Assembly: GCA_019456195.1 (NCBI GenBank)
Contig: VRUK01000032.1
Location: 1-35,398, forward strand
Direction of reading: 5' to 3'
DNA length: 35,398 bases
DNA from: Planctomycetota bacterium
Lineage (GTDB): Bacteria > Planctomycetota > Phycisphaerae > Sedimentisphaerales > Anaerobacaceae
In this document: piece after piece, positions 1 to 8,353 of the stretch
How the letters are laid out: each line of letters begins with the position of its first letter
Position numbering within the stretch: the first letter of the stretch is position 1
Program-made: the position numbers and the translations under genes
Notes under the pieces: model-generated
Database searches by the model: none
What the model was told of the DNA's origin: nothing
The model's input: the letters and a program-made list of their open reading frames with translations, nothing else

Positions 1-2
1 GA

Positions 3-926
3 TGGGTCTCTGAAGTCGCGTATAAGAACGTGCACCGAATAGTATCGAGGGGATATGATACCACCGAGTTGGTAGAAGAGGGCTACGGACTCGTAGATAT
101 CCTCTTTATAGATTTTCAGGCCAGAATACCGTTGCTCGAAGAAGAAAAAATGCTCAACTACGTGATGATTTTAGCATTGGAAGATGGCTTATCAATGCCT
201 GCCGCGATTTCGAGACTCGTAGCTCAGTCCAAGACCTTCCTGACGCAAGCCTGCGGTGCTTCCATCCTGGCCTTCGGCCACGCCTATGGGGCATATTCGG
301 CTTTTGGCAACAGACTCGAGCAATATCTCGAAAGAGGTGAAGAACAAGGTAAAACTATTGCTGAGACAGCTCAGCTTCTGGTAAAAGAAAATCTCAATGA
401 TGAATCGTTGGGCATCTCGGGATTGATGCTTAAAGATCCCTCGGCCAAACGTATGATTGCAAGAGCTGAAAAACTTGGCGTCGCCGGTAAATACATTGCC
501 TTTATGAAAGAAATTGTTAAAGCCGCGCAGGAAATCAGCCCTAAGCCTGTGGATTTGGATATCCTTGGCGCTACCGGTGCTACAATAATGGATTTAGGAT
601 TCAGCCCGGAAGCGACATGGGCCGTCCTTGCAGTTACCCGCGCTTTTGCCGCCGGAGCCCACTACATTGAGGAAGTGGAAAGAGAAAGCTACACGCAATT
701 AGGGCAGACTTTAACCCCAAAAGAAGATTACGACGGCCCACCGGACAGACCCGTACCTGACCTCAACGAGCGGGACAAAATCGCCAGGCCGGCTCAAACC
801 TATAACACCGAAGAATGGAAAAAAGCTTTCGATGAAAGGAAGAAAGTTCACGGTAGCGGATTTGCCATAGATGAAGAAATTGAAGACCCAAGTAAAAAAA
901 CCGGAATCAAAAAAGTCGGCCTATGA
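3..926 (+). CDS. citrate synthase / citryl-CoA lyase-like protein (5' end cut by window)
   Basis: The frame is open from base 3 onward, so the GTG at 30 is probably internal and the gene begins before the window. The protein matches the C-terminal part of the citrate synthase superfamily. The segment AFGHAYGAYSAFG carries a His where the family has its substrate-binding His, and a late motif, ATGATIMDLGFSPEATWAV, resembles the end of ATP-citrate lyase and citryl-CoA lyase. Family members condense or cleave acyl-CoA with an oxo-acid; lack of the usual large citrate synthase N-terminal part cannot be judged here. It is followed 57 bp later by a CoA-acylating aldehyde dehydrogenase on the same strand, suggesting a shared acyl-CoA pathway. 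The exact substrate is not readable from the sequence. Confidence 0.7.
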   Translation, partial: WVSEVAYKNVHRIVSRGYDTTELVEEGYGLVDILFIDFQARIPLLEEEKMLNYVMILALEDGLSMPAAISRLVAQSKTFLTQACGASILAFGHAYGAYSAFGNRLEQYLERGEEQGKTIAETAQLLVKENLNDESLGISGLMLKDPSAKRMIARAEKLGVAGKYIAFMKEIVKAAQEISPKPVDLDILGATGATIMDLGFSPEATWAVLAVTRAFAAGAHYIEEVERESYTQLGQTLTPKEDYDGPPDRPVPDLNERDKIARPAQTYNTEEWKKAFDERKKVHGSGFAIDEEIEDPSKKTGIKKVGL

Positions 927-983
927 ATGCTGGAATATTCAAGACTGATTTTGAATGAGATAATTGAAAGGTAGCATAATATT

Positions 984-2372
984 ATGACAGACGATATTGA
1001 TGAAATGTACGCCAGTGCCCAAAAAGCCTTTAAAGAAGTTGAATCATGGCCGCAAGAGAAGGTTGACGAAGTGGTTGCCGCAGCGGGATGGGAGTGGCAG
1101 AAAGAAGAAACAGCAATAGCACTGGCCCGATTAGCGGTAGATGAATCGAATATCGGTGTGTACGAAGATAAGGTAGCAAAAATTCAGAGCAAAACCCGCG
1201 GTACTATGCGAGACCTGATTGGGGCAAAGACCTGCGGCATGATAAGCGAAGATAAGGAAAAGGGATTGAAAATCTTTGCCAAGCCAATGGGTGTTATCGC
1301 CAACGTAGTCCCCTGCACCAATCCCGAATCGACAATCTGCTGCCTCGGCCTCAGTACCCTCAAAACCAGAAATGCAATGATTGTCTCGCCTCACCCGAGA
1401 ACTCAGGGCAGTTCTTATCTGACAATTGAGCACGGCAGAAAGGCACTTAAAAAAGTCGGCGCTCCCGAAGACCTGCTCCAATGTATCAAGCACACCAGCA
1501 AAGAGAAAACTGTTGAGCTTATGAAAAACTGCGATTTTGCTATTGCCACCGGCGGAGCGGCTCTGGTCAAGGTTGTTTATGCCGCAGGCAAACCCTGCCA
1601 CACCGTTGGCGCTGGCAACGTGGTCTCTATAATTGATGACACGGTTGACATTCCTTCGACCGCGGCAAAAATAGTTAAGTCCAAAACAGCCAACAATTCG
1701 GCTTCATGTTCTTCCGAAAACGCAGTGGCTATTCAGGAAGCCATCTATGATAAAATGATAGAAGCACTGAAAGCCGAGGGCGGCCACCTCTGCAATAACG
1801 ATGAGCAGCAGTGCCTCAGAAAATATATGTGGCCCGATGGAAAGATGCTCAACAGGGACATCGTGGCCAAGCCCGTAGCCTATATTGCTGAGCAGGCAAA
1901 AATCGAGGTACCCAAAGGCACGCGATTCCTGATGGTAATAGGACAAAAAATAGGCCCCGAAGATCGGTTCTCAGGAGAGAAAATTTCCCTTGTTCTCACC
2001 GTCTGGAAATGGACCGATTTCAGTGATATGGTTGAGCGAACAGCAAAAATTCTGAAATTCTCCGGCGAAGGACATTCGGTCTCGATACACAGCTTAAAAG
2101 AAGACCGCCAGATAGAATTAGCTCTCAAAGCCAATGTTGGCCGGGTGAATTGCAATATGCCGCACGCTGCGGCCAACAGCGGCAGCTGGTTTAATGGTCA
2201 GCCGACCACCGACTCGCTTGGTTGTGGCTCATGGGCTGGAAATATGACCACCGACAATATTAACTGGAAACAGTTCCTGAACTATACATGGCTGTCAACT
2301 CCTATTTCTGAACACATTCCCTCCGACGAGGAACTTTTCGGGGAGTATCTAAAGAAATGGGGAACCGATTAA
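984..2372 (+). CDS. CoA-acylating aldehyde dehydrogenase, sulfoacetaldehyde dehydrogenase-like
   Basis: This 462-residue protein belongs to the acylating aldehyde dehydrogenase group (AdhE N-domain, EutE, SauS), which interconverts an aldehyde plus CoA and NAD(P)+ with acyl-CoA. Visible signatures are GVIANVVPCTNPEST (about 103-117), TLKTRNAMIVSPHPR (about 125-139) and the probable catalytic Cys242 in NNSASCSSENAV. That Cys context resembles SauS, the sulfoacetaldehyde dehydrogenase, more than EutE or PduP as I recall them; this is a family-level judgement. There is no microcompartment-targeting extension at the N-terminus. It lies between the citrate synthase-like gene and a HAD hydrolase, all co-directional. 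AAAGG lies upstream of the ATG. The true aldehyde substrate is unknown. Confidence 0.8.
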   Translation: MTDDIDEMYASAQKAFKEVESWPQEKVDEVVAAAGWEWQKEETAIALARLAVDESNIGVYEDKVAKIQSKTRGTMRDLIGAKTCGMISEDKEKGLKIFAKPMGVIANVVPCTNPESTICCLGLSTLKTRNAMIVSPHPRTQGSSYLTIEHGRKALKKVGAPEDLLQCIKHTSKEKTVELMKNCDFAIATGGAALVKVVYAAGKPCHTVGAGNVVSIIDDTVDIPSTAAKIVKSKTANNSASCSSENAVAIQEAIYDKMIEALKAEGGHLCNNDEQQCLRKYMWPDGKMLNRDIVAKPVAYIAEQAKIEVPKGTRFLMVIGQKIGPEDRFSGEKISLVLTVWKWTDFSDMVERTAKILKFSGEGHSVSIHSLKEDRQIELALKANVGRVNCNMPHAAANSGSWFNGQPTTDSLGCGSWAGNMTTDNINWKQFLNYTWLSTPISEHIPSDEELFGEYLKKWGTD

Positions 2373-2422
2373 GCCATTCGCCTCTGAACTAACTGTGAAA
2401 AAAAATATGACGGGATTGTTCT

Positions 2423-3127
2423 ATGATAAAGGCGGTGCTTTTCGATTTCGATCAGACTCTGGTGAATTCAGGCGACGGCTTTCGTTCTGCTGAAAAACAG
2501 GCACAGAAAAAAATCTTCCAGGATTTGTCCATAACTTCGTGGGACGATTTTCTCTCGAACTATCGCCGCCTTCGAAAAATATTTCATACAGAATCCAATC
2601 TCTCAAGAAAAGCTCTCTGGGAGGAAGTCTATTGGCACTACTGCAGACAGTCTGATTCGTCTGTTCTTGAAAAGTGGGAAAATGAATACTGGGAAACAGT
2701 CAAAGTCCACACAGTGCTATTTCCTGAAGCCCTGAGTGTATTACAGAATCTTGCCGGTCGTTACAAACTGGCGGTTATTACCAACACACAGGCACAAGCC
2801 GGTTCGCTAAAACACCGTCTGGTTCAAATGCCAAATCTCACAAAATATTTTGAGGTAGTAATTATTGCCGGTGAGGACGATTTGCCCCCAAAGCCGGACA
2901 TCAGCGTTTTTCTGGCGTGCCTGGAAATTCTGGGCGTTGACCGTACCCAGGCCGTTTACGTCGGCGATGACTGGAACACAGACATCTGTGGTGTGACTGA
3001 TGCGGATTTTCAGCCAATTTGGATTAAGCACAATTTGTTAACTCGCTCATGGCCCAACAGGGAAACCTCAGTGCCCGTTATTACCAGCCTTGACAGTCTG
3101 TTGGATATTGATAGTATCATATCCTGA
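2423..3127 (+). CDS. HAD-superfamily hydrolase
   Basis: The 234-residue protein has all four haloacid dehalogenase motifs: DFDQTLV near residue 8 (nucleophile and acid Asp), the Thr in VITNTQ, the Lys in PPKPD, and the acidic VGDDWNTD. A helical cap lies between motifs I and II, so it is a subfamily I phosphatase/hydrolase of the phosphoglycolate phosphatase or haloacid dehalogenase type. It starts 50 bp after the acylating dehydrogenase and precedes the methylmalonate-semialdehyde dehydrogenase by 80 bp, so it is likely in the same transcript. No strong Shine-Dalgarno is visible. The substrate cannot be assigned; a second HAD gene lies at 6691. Confidence 0.85.
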   Translation: MIKAVLFDFDQTLVNSGDGFRSAEKQAQKKIFQDLSITSWDDFLSNYRRLRKIFHTESNLSRKALWEEVYWHYCRQSDSSVLEKWENEYWETVKVHTVLFPEALSVLQNLAGRYKLAVITNTQAQAGSLKHRLVQMPNLTKYFEVVIIAGEDDLPPKPDISVFLACLEILGVDRTQAVYVGDDWNTDICGVTDADFQPIWIKHNLLTRSWPNRETSVPVITSLDSLLDIDSIIS

Positions 3128-3207
3128 ATCTGGTTCGTCAGATATTTTCTTAAACAACTGTTAGTAACGGGCCCAATCAGCAGAAAACTAATACATTGAG
3201 GTGGATA

Positions 3208-4692
3208 ATGAGTATAAACACTGTCAAAAATTATATTAATGGCCAATGGATTACACCTGAAAATGACGGCTATTTAGATATAGAGAATCCAAGTACGGGA
3301 CAGATTATTGGCAAAGTACCCTTATCAACTCCTGACGAAACAAATCGTGCTATCAACACCGCCGCCGAAGCGTTTAAGACATGGAGCCGAACACCTGTTG
3401 GCCGCCGGGTTCAGCCTTTATTCAAACTGGACGCTTTACTTCGCGAAAACGAAGAGAAAATCGCCCGGACACTTGTCGAGGAGATGGGAAAGTCGCTGCC
3501 GGATGCCCGGGCTGAGATGAAACGAATCTTCGAGAACATAGAAGTCGCCTGTAATATGCCTGTCCTGCAGCAGGGAGATAAGTTGATAGGTGCGTCTTTT
3601 GGTATTGACGGCGAAGTGATTCGGCTGCCAATAGGCGTTTTTGCTATGATAGCACCATTTAATTTCCCGGCGATGGTTCCGTTCTGGTTCCTGCCTTACG
3701 CCATTGCAACGGGCAACACTTATATAGTCAAGGCTTCGGAACAAGTGCCTTTGACGATGCAGTTGATTACAGAATACATTAACCAAACGGATTTACCAAA
3801 AGGAGTTTTCAATCTGGTCAATGGAGATAAAATCGTTGGCCAAACAATTATCGAAAATCCCATTGTAAAAGGTGTTTCTTTGGTTGGATCAACCCGAACG
3901 TGTAAAATAGTCTCTGAAAAGTGTGCCCAAAACCAAAAGCGATGTCAGACTATGGGCTCAGCTAAAAATCACCTTGTGGCAATGCCAGATGCCAAGGTCG
4001 ATGATATGCTCCGCAACATGATAACTTCCTGTTATGGCTGTGCCGGACAGCGCTGCATGGCGGCTTCGGCGATAGTTGCAGTTGGAAACGATATGTACAA
4101 GACAATCTGTGATAAATTTGTTGAAGCTTCGAAAAACGTTCTTCTTGCCAATCCTCTGGATCCCAGGGTAGCTGATCAATCTATGGTTATGGGGCCGGTG
4201 ATTTCGGCAAAGTCAAAACAGTTTGTTCTTGATATGATAGAAACCGGTATCGCCGAAGGCGCTGCCCTCGCTCTTGACGGACGTGGCATAGTGGTGCCTG
4301 GCTGTGAAAAAGGCCACTTCATAGGCCCAACCGTATTTACGGATGTCAAGCCGGGAATGGAGATTCACAGTACTGAAATTTTCGGCCCGGTCGTAGTGGT
4401 TCTCAAGGCCGGCTCTCTCGATGAAGCAATACAAATCATTAATGACCTTGAATATGGCAACGGAGCTTCGATTTACACTCAGAACGGTTATTACGCACGC
4501 AAGTTCAAGCTCGAAACCCAATGCGGAATGATCGGTATAAATGTCGGCATCCCGGCCCCTGTGGCGTATCTGCCGTTCGGCGGGATGAAGGCATCGCTCT
4601 TTGCAGATATAAAAGCTCAGGGCAAAGCGATTATCAACTTCTTTACAGAAGATAAAATTATAACTGAGAGATATTGGCCCCAAGACAGCTAA
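3208..4692 (+). CDS. mmsA: methylmalonate-semialdehyde dehydrogenase (CoA-acylating)
   Basis: This 494-residue ALDH has the hallmarks of the MmsA/IolA family: GVFAMIAPFNFPAMVPFWFLP (about 143-163) and the catalytic Cys283 in YGCAGQRCMAAS. Known members oxidise malonate or methylmalonate semialdehyde to acetyl- or propionyl-CoA with CO2 release and NADH formation. I place the start at ATG 3208, preceded by GAGGTGG, rather than the upstream TTG at 3196. It ends the plus-strand run that starts with the citrate synthase-like gene. The family assignment is firm; the role with these neighbours (valine, inositol, beta-alanine or another short aldehyde) is not. Confidence 0.88.
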   Translation: MSINTVKNYINGQWITPENDGYLDIENPSTGQIIGKVPLSTPDETNRAINTAAEAFKTWSRTPVGRRVQPLFKLDALLRENEEKIARTLVEEMGKSLPDARAEMKRIFENIEVACNMPVLQQGDKLIGASFGIDGEVIRLPIGVFAMIAPFNFPAMVPFWFLPYAIATGNTYIVKASEQVPLTMQLITEYINQTDLPKGVFNLVNGDKIVGQTIIENPIVKGVSLVGSTRTCKIVSEKCAQNQKRCQTMGSAKNHLVAMPDAKVDDMLRNMITSCYGCAGQRCMAASAIVAVGNDMYKTICDKFVEASKNVLLANPLDPRVADQSMVMGPVISAKSKQFVLDMIETGIAEGAALALDGRGIVVPGCEKGHFIGPTVFTDVKPGMEIHSTEIFGPVVVVLKAGSLDEAIQIINDLEYGNGASIYTQNGYYARKFKLETQCGMIGINVGIPAPVAYLPFGGMKASLFADIKAQGKAIINFFTEDKIITERYWPQDS

Positions 4693-4860
4693 ATAGTGCC
4701 AGAGACCATTTTCTGCTTCAGAAGAATATCTATGTTTTCTCAAAAATAAGACTTGAAATTAAATGACGGTTTCTGGTATTGTATATATAATAAGCTTAAC
4801 TATACAATTGAGTTTACATAAAGAAGTACGACATAAAATCTTTTTTCAGGAGGCAACAAG

Positions 4861-5643
4861 ATGAAACCCAAAAAAGCCTTCACCTTAATTGAGCTGCTGG
4901 TTGTAATTGCTATTATCGCAGTTCTGATGGCGATTTTAATGCCGGCGCTAAGAGCAGCCAAAAGTCAGGCAAGAAAAACTGTCTGTAAAGTACATATTGG
5001 AGGATTAGCACTCGCCCTGCGAATGTATGTGGACGACTATGAAGGAAAGACGCACAATTCACCTAACAACGGCCTTTGGGATAATGCACACACAAATCCG
5101 GCCGTGGTTAAAAAGTTTGGACCTAATGAATCTTTGTCCTATTGGGGAATTGCTTACTTTCCTTATGCCGAAAATAAAAAAATCTATTCCTGTCCCGGTG
5201 TCGAACGAGTCGATGACTGGCCTGAAAATGGGCCATCATGGGGAAGAAACGTGCAGCATTACTTCGCATTTTGCTCGTATGGTCTCAATGGTTACATCAC
5301 AAACAAAAATATTGACACCAACCCTCAATTTAAACGCCCAAGCGAAATAATTGCTTTTCAGGATCACATAGAGCAGAAATTGGATAATATTAGTTCGGAC
5401 ATGTTTTGCATCGGTCCCGGAGCACGTATCAATTTAACACAATGGCGTCGGAGCAGCGAGGGTGGGAGCGGCTTCGTTGACAACAATTGGTCTGGAGATC
5501 AGTGGCATGACACGGTTCAAGAGTGTTTTCGTCACCGCAACATATCAATGACCTGCTGGCTGGATGGCCATGTATCCGAGATTGCTAGAACCACAGGCGA
5601 AGACGTTCCTACCAGATGGTACACAGGAAAGGTGGAAGAATAA
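4861..5643 (+). CDS. type IV pilin-like secreted protein with H-X9-DG C-terminus (copy 1)
   Basis: The 260-residue protein opens with a class III prepilin signal: short basic leader, then AFTLIELLVVIAIIAVLMAIL, with Glu at mature position 5 and a hydrophobic helix. Near the C-terminus it has FRHRNISMTCWLDGHV, which fits the H-X9-DG motif of the large planctomycetal DUF1559-like secreted families. A strong Shine-Dalgarno (GGAGGC) precedes ATG. It would be processed by a prepilin peptidase and displayed or assembled at the membrane. The next gene is a close paralogue in tandem, 19 bp away. The gene is separated from mmsA by 168 AT-rich bases that include TATA-rich sequence around 4777-4791, so it probably has its own promoter. 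Confidence 0.9.
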   Translation: MKPKKAFTLIELLVVIAIIAVLMAILMPALRAAKSQARKTVCKVHIGGLALALRMYVDDYEGKTHNSPNNGLWDNAHTNPAVVKKFGPNESLSYWGIAYFPYAENKKIYSCPGVERVDDWPENGPSWGRNVQHYFAFCSYGLNGYITNKNIDTNPQFKRPSEIIAFQDHIEQKLDNISSDMFCIGPGARINLTQWRRSSEGGSGFVDNNWSGDQWHDTVQECFRHRNISMTCWLDGHVSEIARTTGEDVPTRWYTGKVEE

Positions 5644-5662
5644 AAAGTTTTTGTAGGAAGAT

Positions 5663-6409
5663 ATGAAACATAAAAAAGCCTTCACTTTAATTGAGTTGCT
5701 GGTCGTGATTGCTATTATCGCTCTTCTGTTGGCGATTCTAATGCCTGCTCTAAGGGCCGCGAGAGGACAGGCAAGAAAAACCGTCTGCAAAGTACATGTC
5801 GCAGGAGTAGGACTCGCCCTGCGAATGTATGCGGACGACCATGAGGGCAAAACACACAATTCACCTAACAACGGCCTTTGGGATAATGCACACACAAATC
5901 CAGCCGTGGTTAAAAAGTATGGAGCAAATGAATCTTTGGCCTACTGGGGAATTGCGTACTTTCCTTATGCTGAGAATAAAAAAATCTACGCCTGCCCCGC
6001 TGCCAAACGAGTCGATGATTGGCCCGAATGGGGGGAGCCATGGGGAAAACAGGCGCAGCACTACTTCGCATACTGCTCATACGGCCTCAATGGTTACATC
6101 ACTGACGAAAATATTGACACTAATCCTAAATTTAAACGTCCAAGCGAGGTAATAGCTTTTCAGGACCACATAGAGCAAAAACTCGATGACAATGGAGATA
6201 TGTTCCACATACGACCAGGAAATAACATCAACCTGCCACAGTGGCGCAACGGTGGAACACTCGGTGATTTTCCGAATGCTATTCAGGAGTGTTTCCGCCA
6301 CCGCGGCATATCAATGACAGTTTGGCTGGATGGCCATGTATCGGAGATTGCGGAAACAACCGGTGAAGATATTCCTCGCAGATGGTACTTAGGAAAAGTA
6401 GAAGAATAG
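5663..6409 (+). CDS. type IV pilin-like secreted protein with H-X9-DG C-terminus (copy 2)
   Basis: This 248-residue protein is a tandem paralogue of the preceding gene. The N-terminal helix and long central segments such as GLWDNAHTNPAVVKK are shared nearly unchanged, and the C-terminus FRHRGISMTVWLDGHV keeps the H-X9-DG motif. The main difference is a shorter loop before that motif: copy 1 has a Ser/Gly-rich insert around residues 196-215. AGGAAG precedes the ATG, and the 19-bp gap implies cotranscription. A recent local duplication is the simplest explanation. It could form a heteromeric surface fibre with copy 1 or be a redundant variant. Confidence 0.9.
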   Translation: MKHKKAFTLIELLVVIAIIALLLAILMPALRAARGQARKTVCKVHVAGVGLALRMYADDHEGKTHNSPNNGLWDNAHTNPAVVKKYGANESLAYWGIAYFPYAENKKIYACPAAKRVDDWPEWGEPWGKQAQHYFAYCSYGLNGYITDENIDTNPKFKRPSEVIAFQDHIEQKLDDNGDMFHIRPGNNINLPQWRNGGTLGDFPNAIQECFRHRGISMTVWLDGHVSEIAETTGEDIPRRWYLGKVEE

Positions 6410-6530
6410 AATTTCCTATATATTTTTTTCTGCATCATAAGACTTTGGAGATTGTAGCATTTGACGCCGGAGCACCGCTTCTGAAGTAGTGTCAATATGG
6501 AACCTGCATCTGGGGGCAAAGATAAAATTT

Positions 6531-6681
6531 GGCATGGTTCAAAACAGGGTAACACTTTTCTTAATCCGTCGGACCGCTGTATTGCCCGTAACTTCTGCTT
6601 TAACAGAATGTTAGAAGTATTTTTGGCCGTTGTGCTATCTTGAAAAGTGTTACCCTTGAGCATATCAGATTGAACCATGCC
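6531..6681. mobile_element. MITE-like element, 151 bp, with terminal inverted repeats and 8-bp target duplication
   Basis: The ends are inverted repeats: GGCATGGTTCAA at 6531-6542 matches the reverse complement of the right end at 6670-6681. After a short indel a second block, AGGGTAACACTTTTC (6546-6560), matches the complement of 6642-6656. The element is flanked on both sides by the direct repeat TAAAATTT (6523-6530 and 6682-6689), the expected trace of an 8-bp target duplication. It carries no gene. The right copy of the duplication ends 2 bases before the HAD start codon at 6691. Eight-base duplications are typical of several IS families such as IS1595 and IS1, so a non-autonomous derivative is likely, but no parent transposase is in the window. 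Confidence 0.75.
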
Positions 6682-6690
6682 TAAAATTTA

Positions 6691-7455
6691 ATGGATAAAG
6701 CAGCTATACGAGCAATTACATTTGACTTGTGGGACACTGTTTTCATCGATGATTCGGATGAGCCAAAACGTAAAACACAGGGGCTTGCACCCAAACCTGT
6801 TGAACGACGGAATCTGGTTCAGCAATTCTTAGAACGCCATAAAACAATTTCAAGAGACCTGATTGATCTGGCTTACGACACTACAGATGCTGCATTTCAC
6901 CACGTCTGGTACGGACAAAATGTCACATGGACTGTTCGCCAGCGGCTCTCGGTCCTGCTCAAAGGCTTAAAACACAATCTGCCGGAGCCTGAGTTCGATG
7001 AGCTGGTTCGGCTGCATGAAGATATGGAATTAGCAGTGCGACCTGATTTGGCGCCTGAAGTAGCCAAAACTCTAAGCTCTATTCAGGGGAAATATAAGAT
7101 GGGGGTAATATCAGACGCAATTTTCAGTCCTGGTCGTGCTCTTCGACAGTTATTAACCGATTACGATATTCTGAAACATTTCAGTTCTTTTATTTTCTCT
7201 GATGAAATCGGTTGCGCCAAACCCAACGCAGCCGTCTTTCAAGCGGCAGCCGAGGACCTTGGTGTCAAGCCCGGCGAGATTGTACATATCGGAGACCGAG
7301 AATTAAAAGATATCGATGGTCCACATGCCGTTGGTGCCCGTGCCGTTTTATGTACGGTAGTCAAAGACCGCTGCAGTGAAAACACCAGGGCCGATGCCGT
7401 CTGCAATAACTTTCCGGATTTACCCGCCATTTTGGAAAAGCTAAACAAACAATAA
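6691..7455 (+). CDS. HAD-superfamily hydrolase
   Basis: The 254-residue protein has the HAD motifs DLWDT (nucleophile and acid Asp at the N-terminus), GVISDAI (motif II), CAKPN (Lys, motif III) and HIGDRELKDIDG (motif IV), with a helical cap between I and II. It is a subfamily I phosphatase/hydrolase of unknown substrate. An in-frame stop at 6682-6684 excludes an upstream start, so ATG 6691 is the start although no Shine-Dalgarno is present. The MITE-like element inserted just before the ATG pushed away the older upstream sequence (GGGGGCAAAG at about 6512), which may have been the leader. The amidotransferase gene begins 15 bp downstream, so the two are probably cotranscribed. Confidence 0.85.
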   Translation: MDKAAIRAITFDLWDTVFIDDSDEPKRKTQGLAPKPVERRNLVQQFLERHKTISRDLIDLAYDTTDAAFHHVWYGQNVTWTVRQRLSVLLKGLKHNLPEPEFDELVRLHEDMELAVRPDLAPEVAKTLSSIQGKYKMGVISDAIFSPGRALRQLLTDYDILKHFSSFIFSDEIGCAKPNAAVFQAAAEDLGVKPGEIVHIGDRELKDIDGPHAVGARAVLCTVVKDRCSENTRADAVCNNFPDLPAILEKLNKQ

Positions 7456-7470
7456 CCACAGGAACAACGG

Positions 7471-8331
7471 ATGACAACTCCCTTACGATTTCTAATTATT
7501 GACGGCTATCCTAAGCAAAGCCGTGATGACCTCCAGACAGCCGGAATGAAGCTCGCGTGGGGGCTTTACACAGATATGCTTTTGCAGCATCTGCAGGATG
7601 CCGAATATGATATTCTACTTCCAAGTGATCCCGGTGTTGATATGCCTTCGGCTAAAGACCTCCACAATTATGCCGGCATAATCTGGACGGGCTGCAACCT
7701 CACTATTTTTGACACAGAAAATTCCAGCGTCACCAGCCAGGTCGAATTGGCCAAACAAGCTTACGAGGTGGGAGTACCAAGCTTTGGAAGTTGCTGGGGA
7801 ATACAAATGGCCGTCTTCGCCGCCGGCGGCCGGGTCGAGCCTAATCCTAAAGGACGTGAGATGGGAATGGGCCGTAAAATTCTCCAGACACCCCAGGCAT
7901 ACAATCACCCTATGTTTGAAGGCAAGCCCCGTATATTTGAAGGCTTCGTAAGCCATGATGATATGGTTACCAAGCTCACCCCCGGTGCGATTTTGCTGGC
8001 TGGTAACAGCTTCGCCAATGTTCAGGCAATAGCGGTAACTCATAAGAATGGGACTTTCTGGGCCACACAGTACCATCCCGAATATAATCTGCACGAGATG
8101 GCAAGATTAATTGTTGCCCGGGAGAAAAAACTCATCAAGGCCGGATTCTTCCGCACCCATGCAGACATGATTAATCTTGTCGAGCTTATGGAGGCACTTG
8201 CCAGAGAACCGGACCGAAAGGACCTTCGCTGGCAATTGGCTATTGATGACGATGTGCTTTCCGACGAAATCCGACAATGCGAATTCGTCAATTGGCTAAA
8301 TAAGCTGGTCCTTCCCACGGCCGGCCGGTAG
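7471..8331 (+). CDS. class I glutamine amidotransferase-like protein
   Basis: The 286-residue protein has the GATase1 nucleophile elbow FGSCWG with Cys108 and the distal TQYHPEY with His202 and Glu204, giving a complete Cys-His-Glu triad. The layout resembles the stand-alone GMP synthase-like amidotransferase family, in which the natural substrate can be glutamine or a gamma-glutamyl compound. A C-terminal extension after residue about 210 is rich in charged helices. AGGA precedes the ATG. It follows the HAD gene by 15 bp and is convergent with AOR, separated by 22 bp with no clear terminator. Its link to the aldehyde-metabolising neighbours is unknown. Confidence 0.85.
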   Translation: MTTPLRFLIIDGYPKQSRDDLQTAGMKLAWGLYTDMLLQHLQDAEYDILLPSDPGVDMPSAKDLHNYAGIIWTGCNLTIFDTENSSVTSQVELAKQAYEVGVPSFGSCWGIQMAVFAAGGRVEPNPKGREMGMGRKILQTPQAYNHPMFEGKPRIFEGFVSHDDMVTKLTPGAILLAGNSFANVQAIAVTHKNGTFWATQYHPEYNLHEMARLIVAREKKLIKAGFFRTHADMINLVELMEALAREPDRKDLRWQLAIDDDVLSDEIRQCEFVNWLNKLVLPTAGR

Positions 8332-8353
8332 TAAATTTTCCACAAAAAGAATC

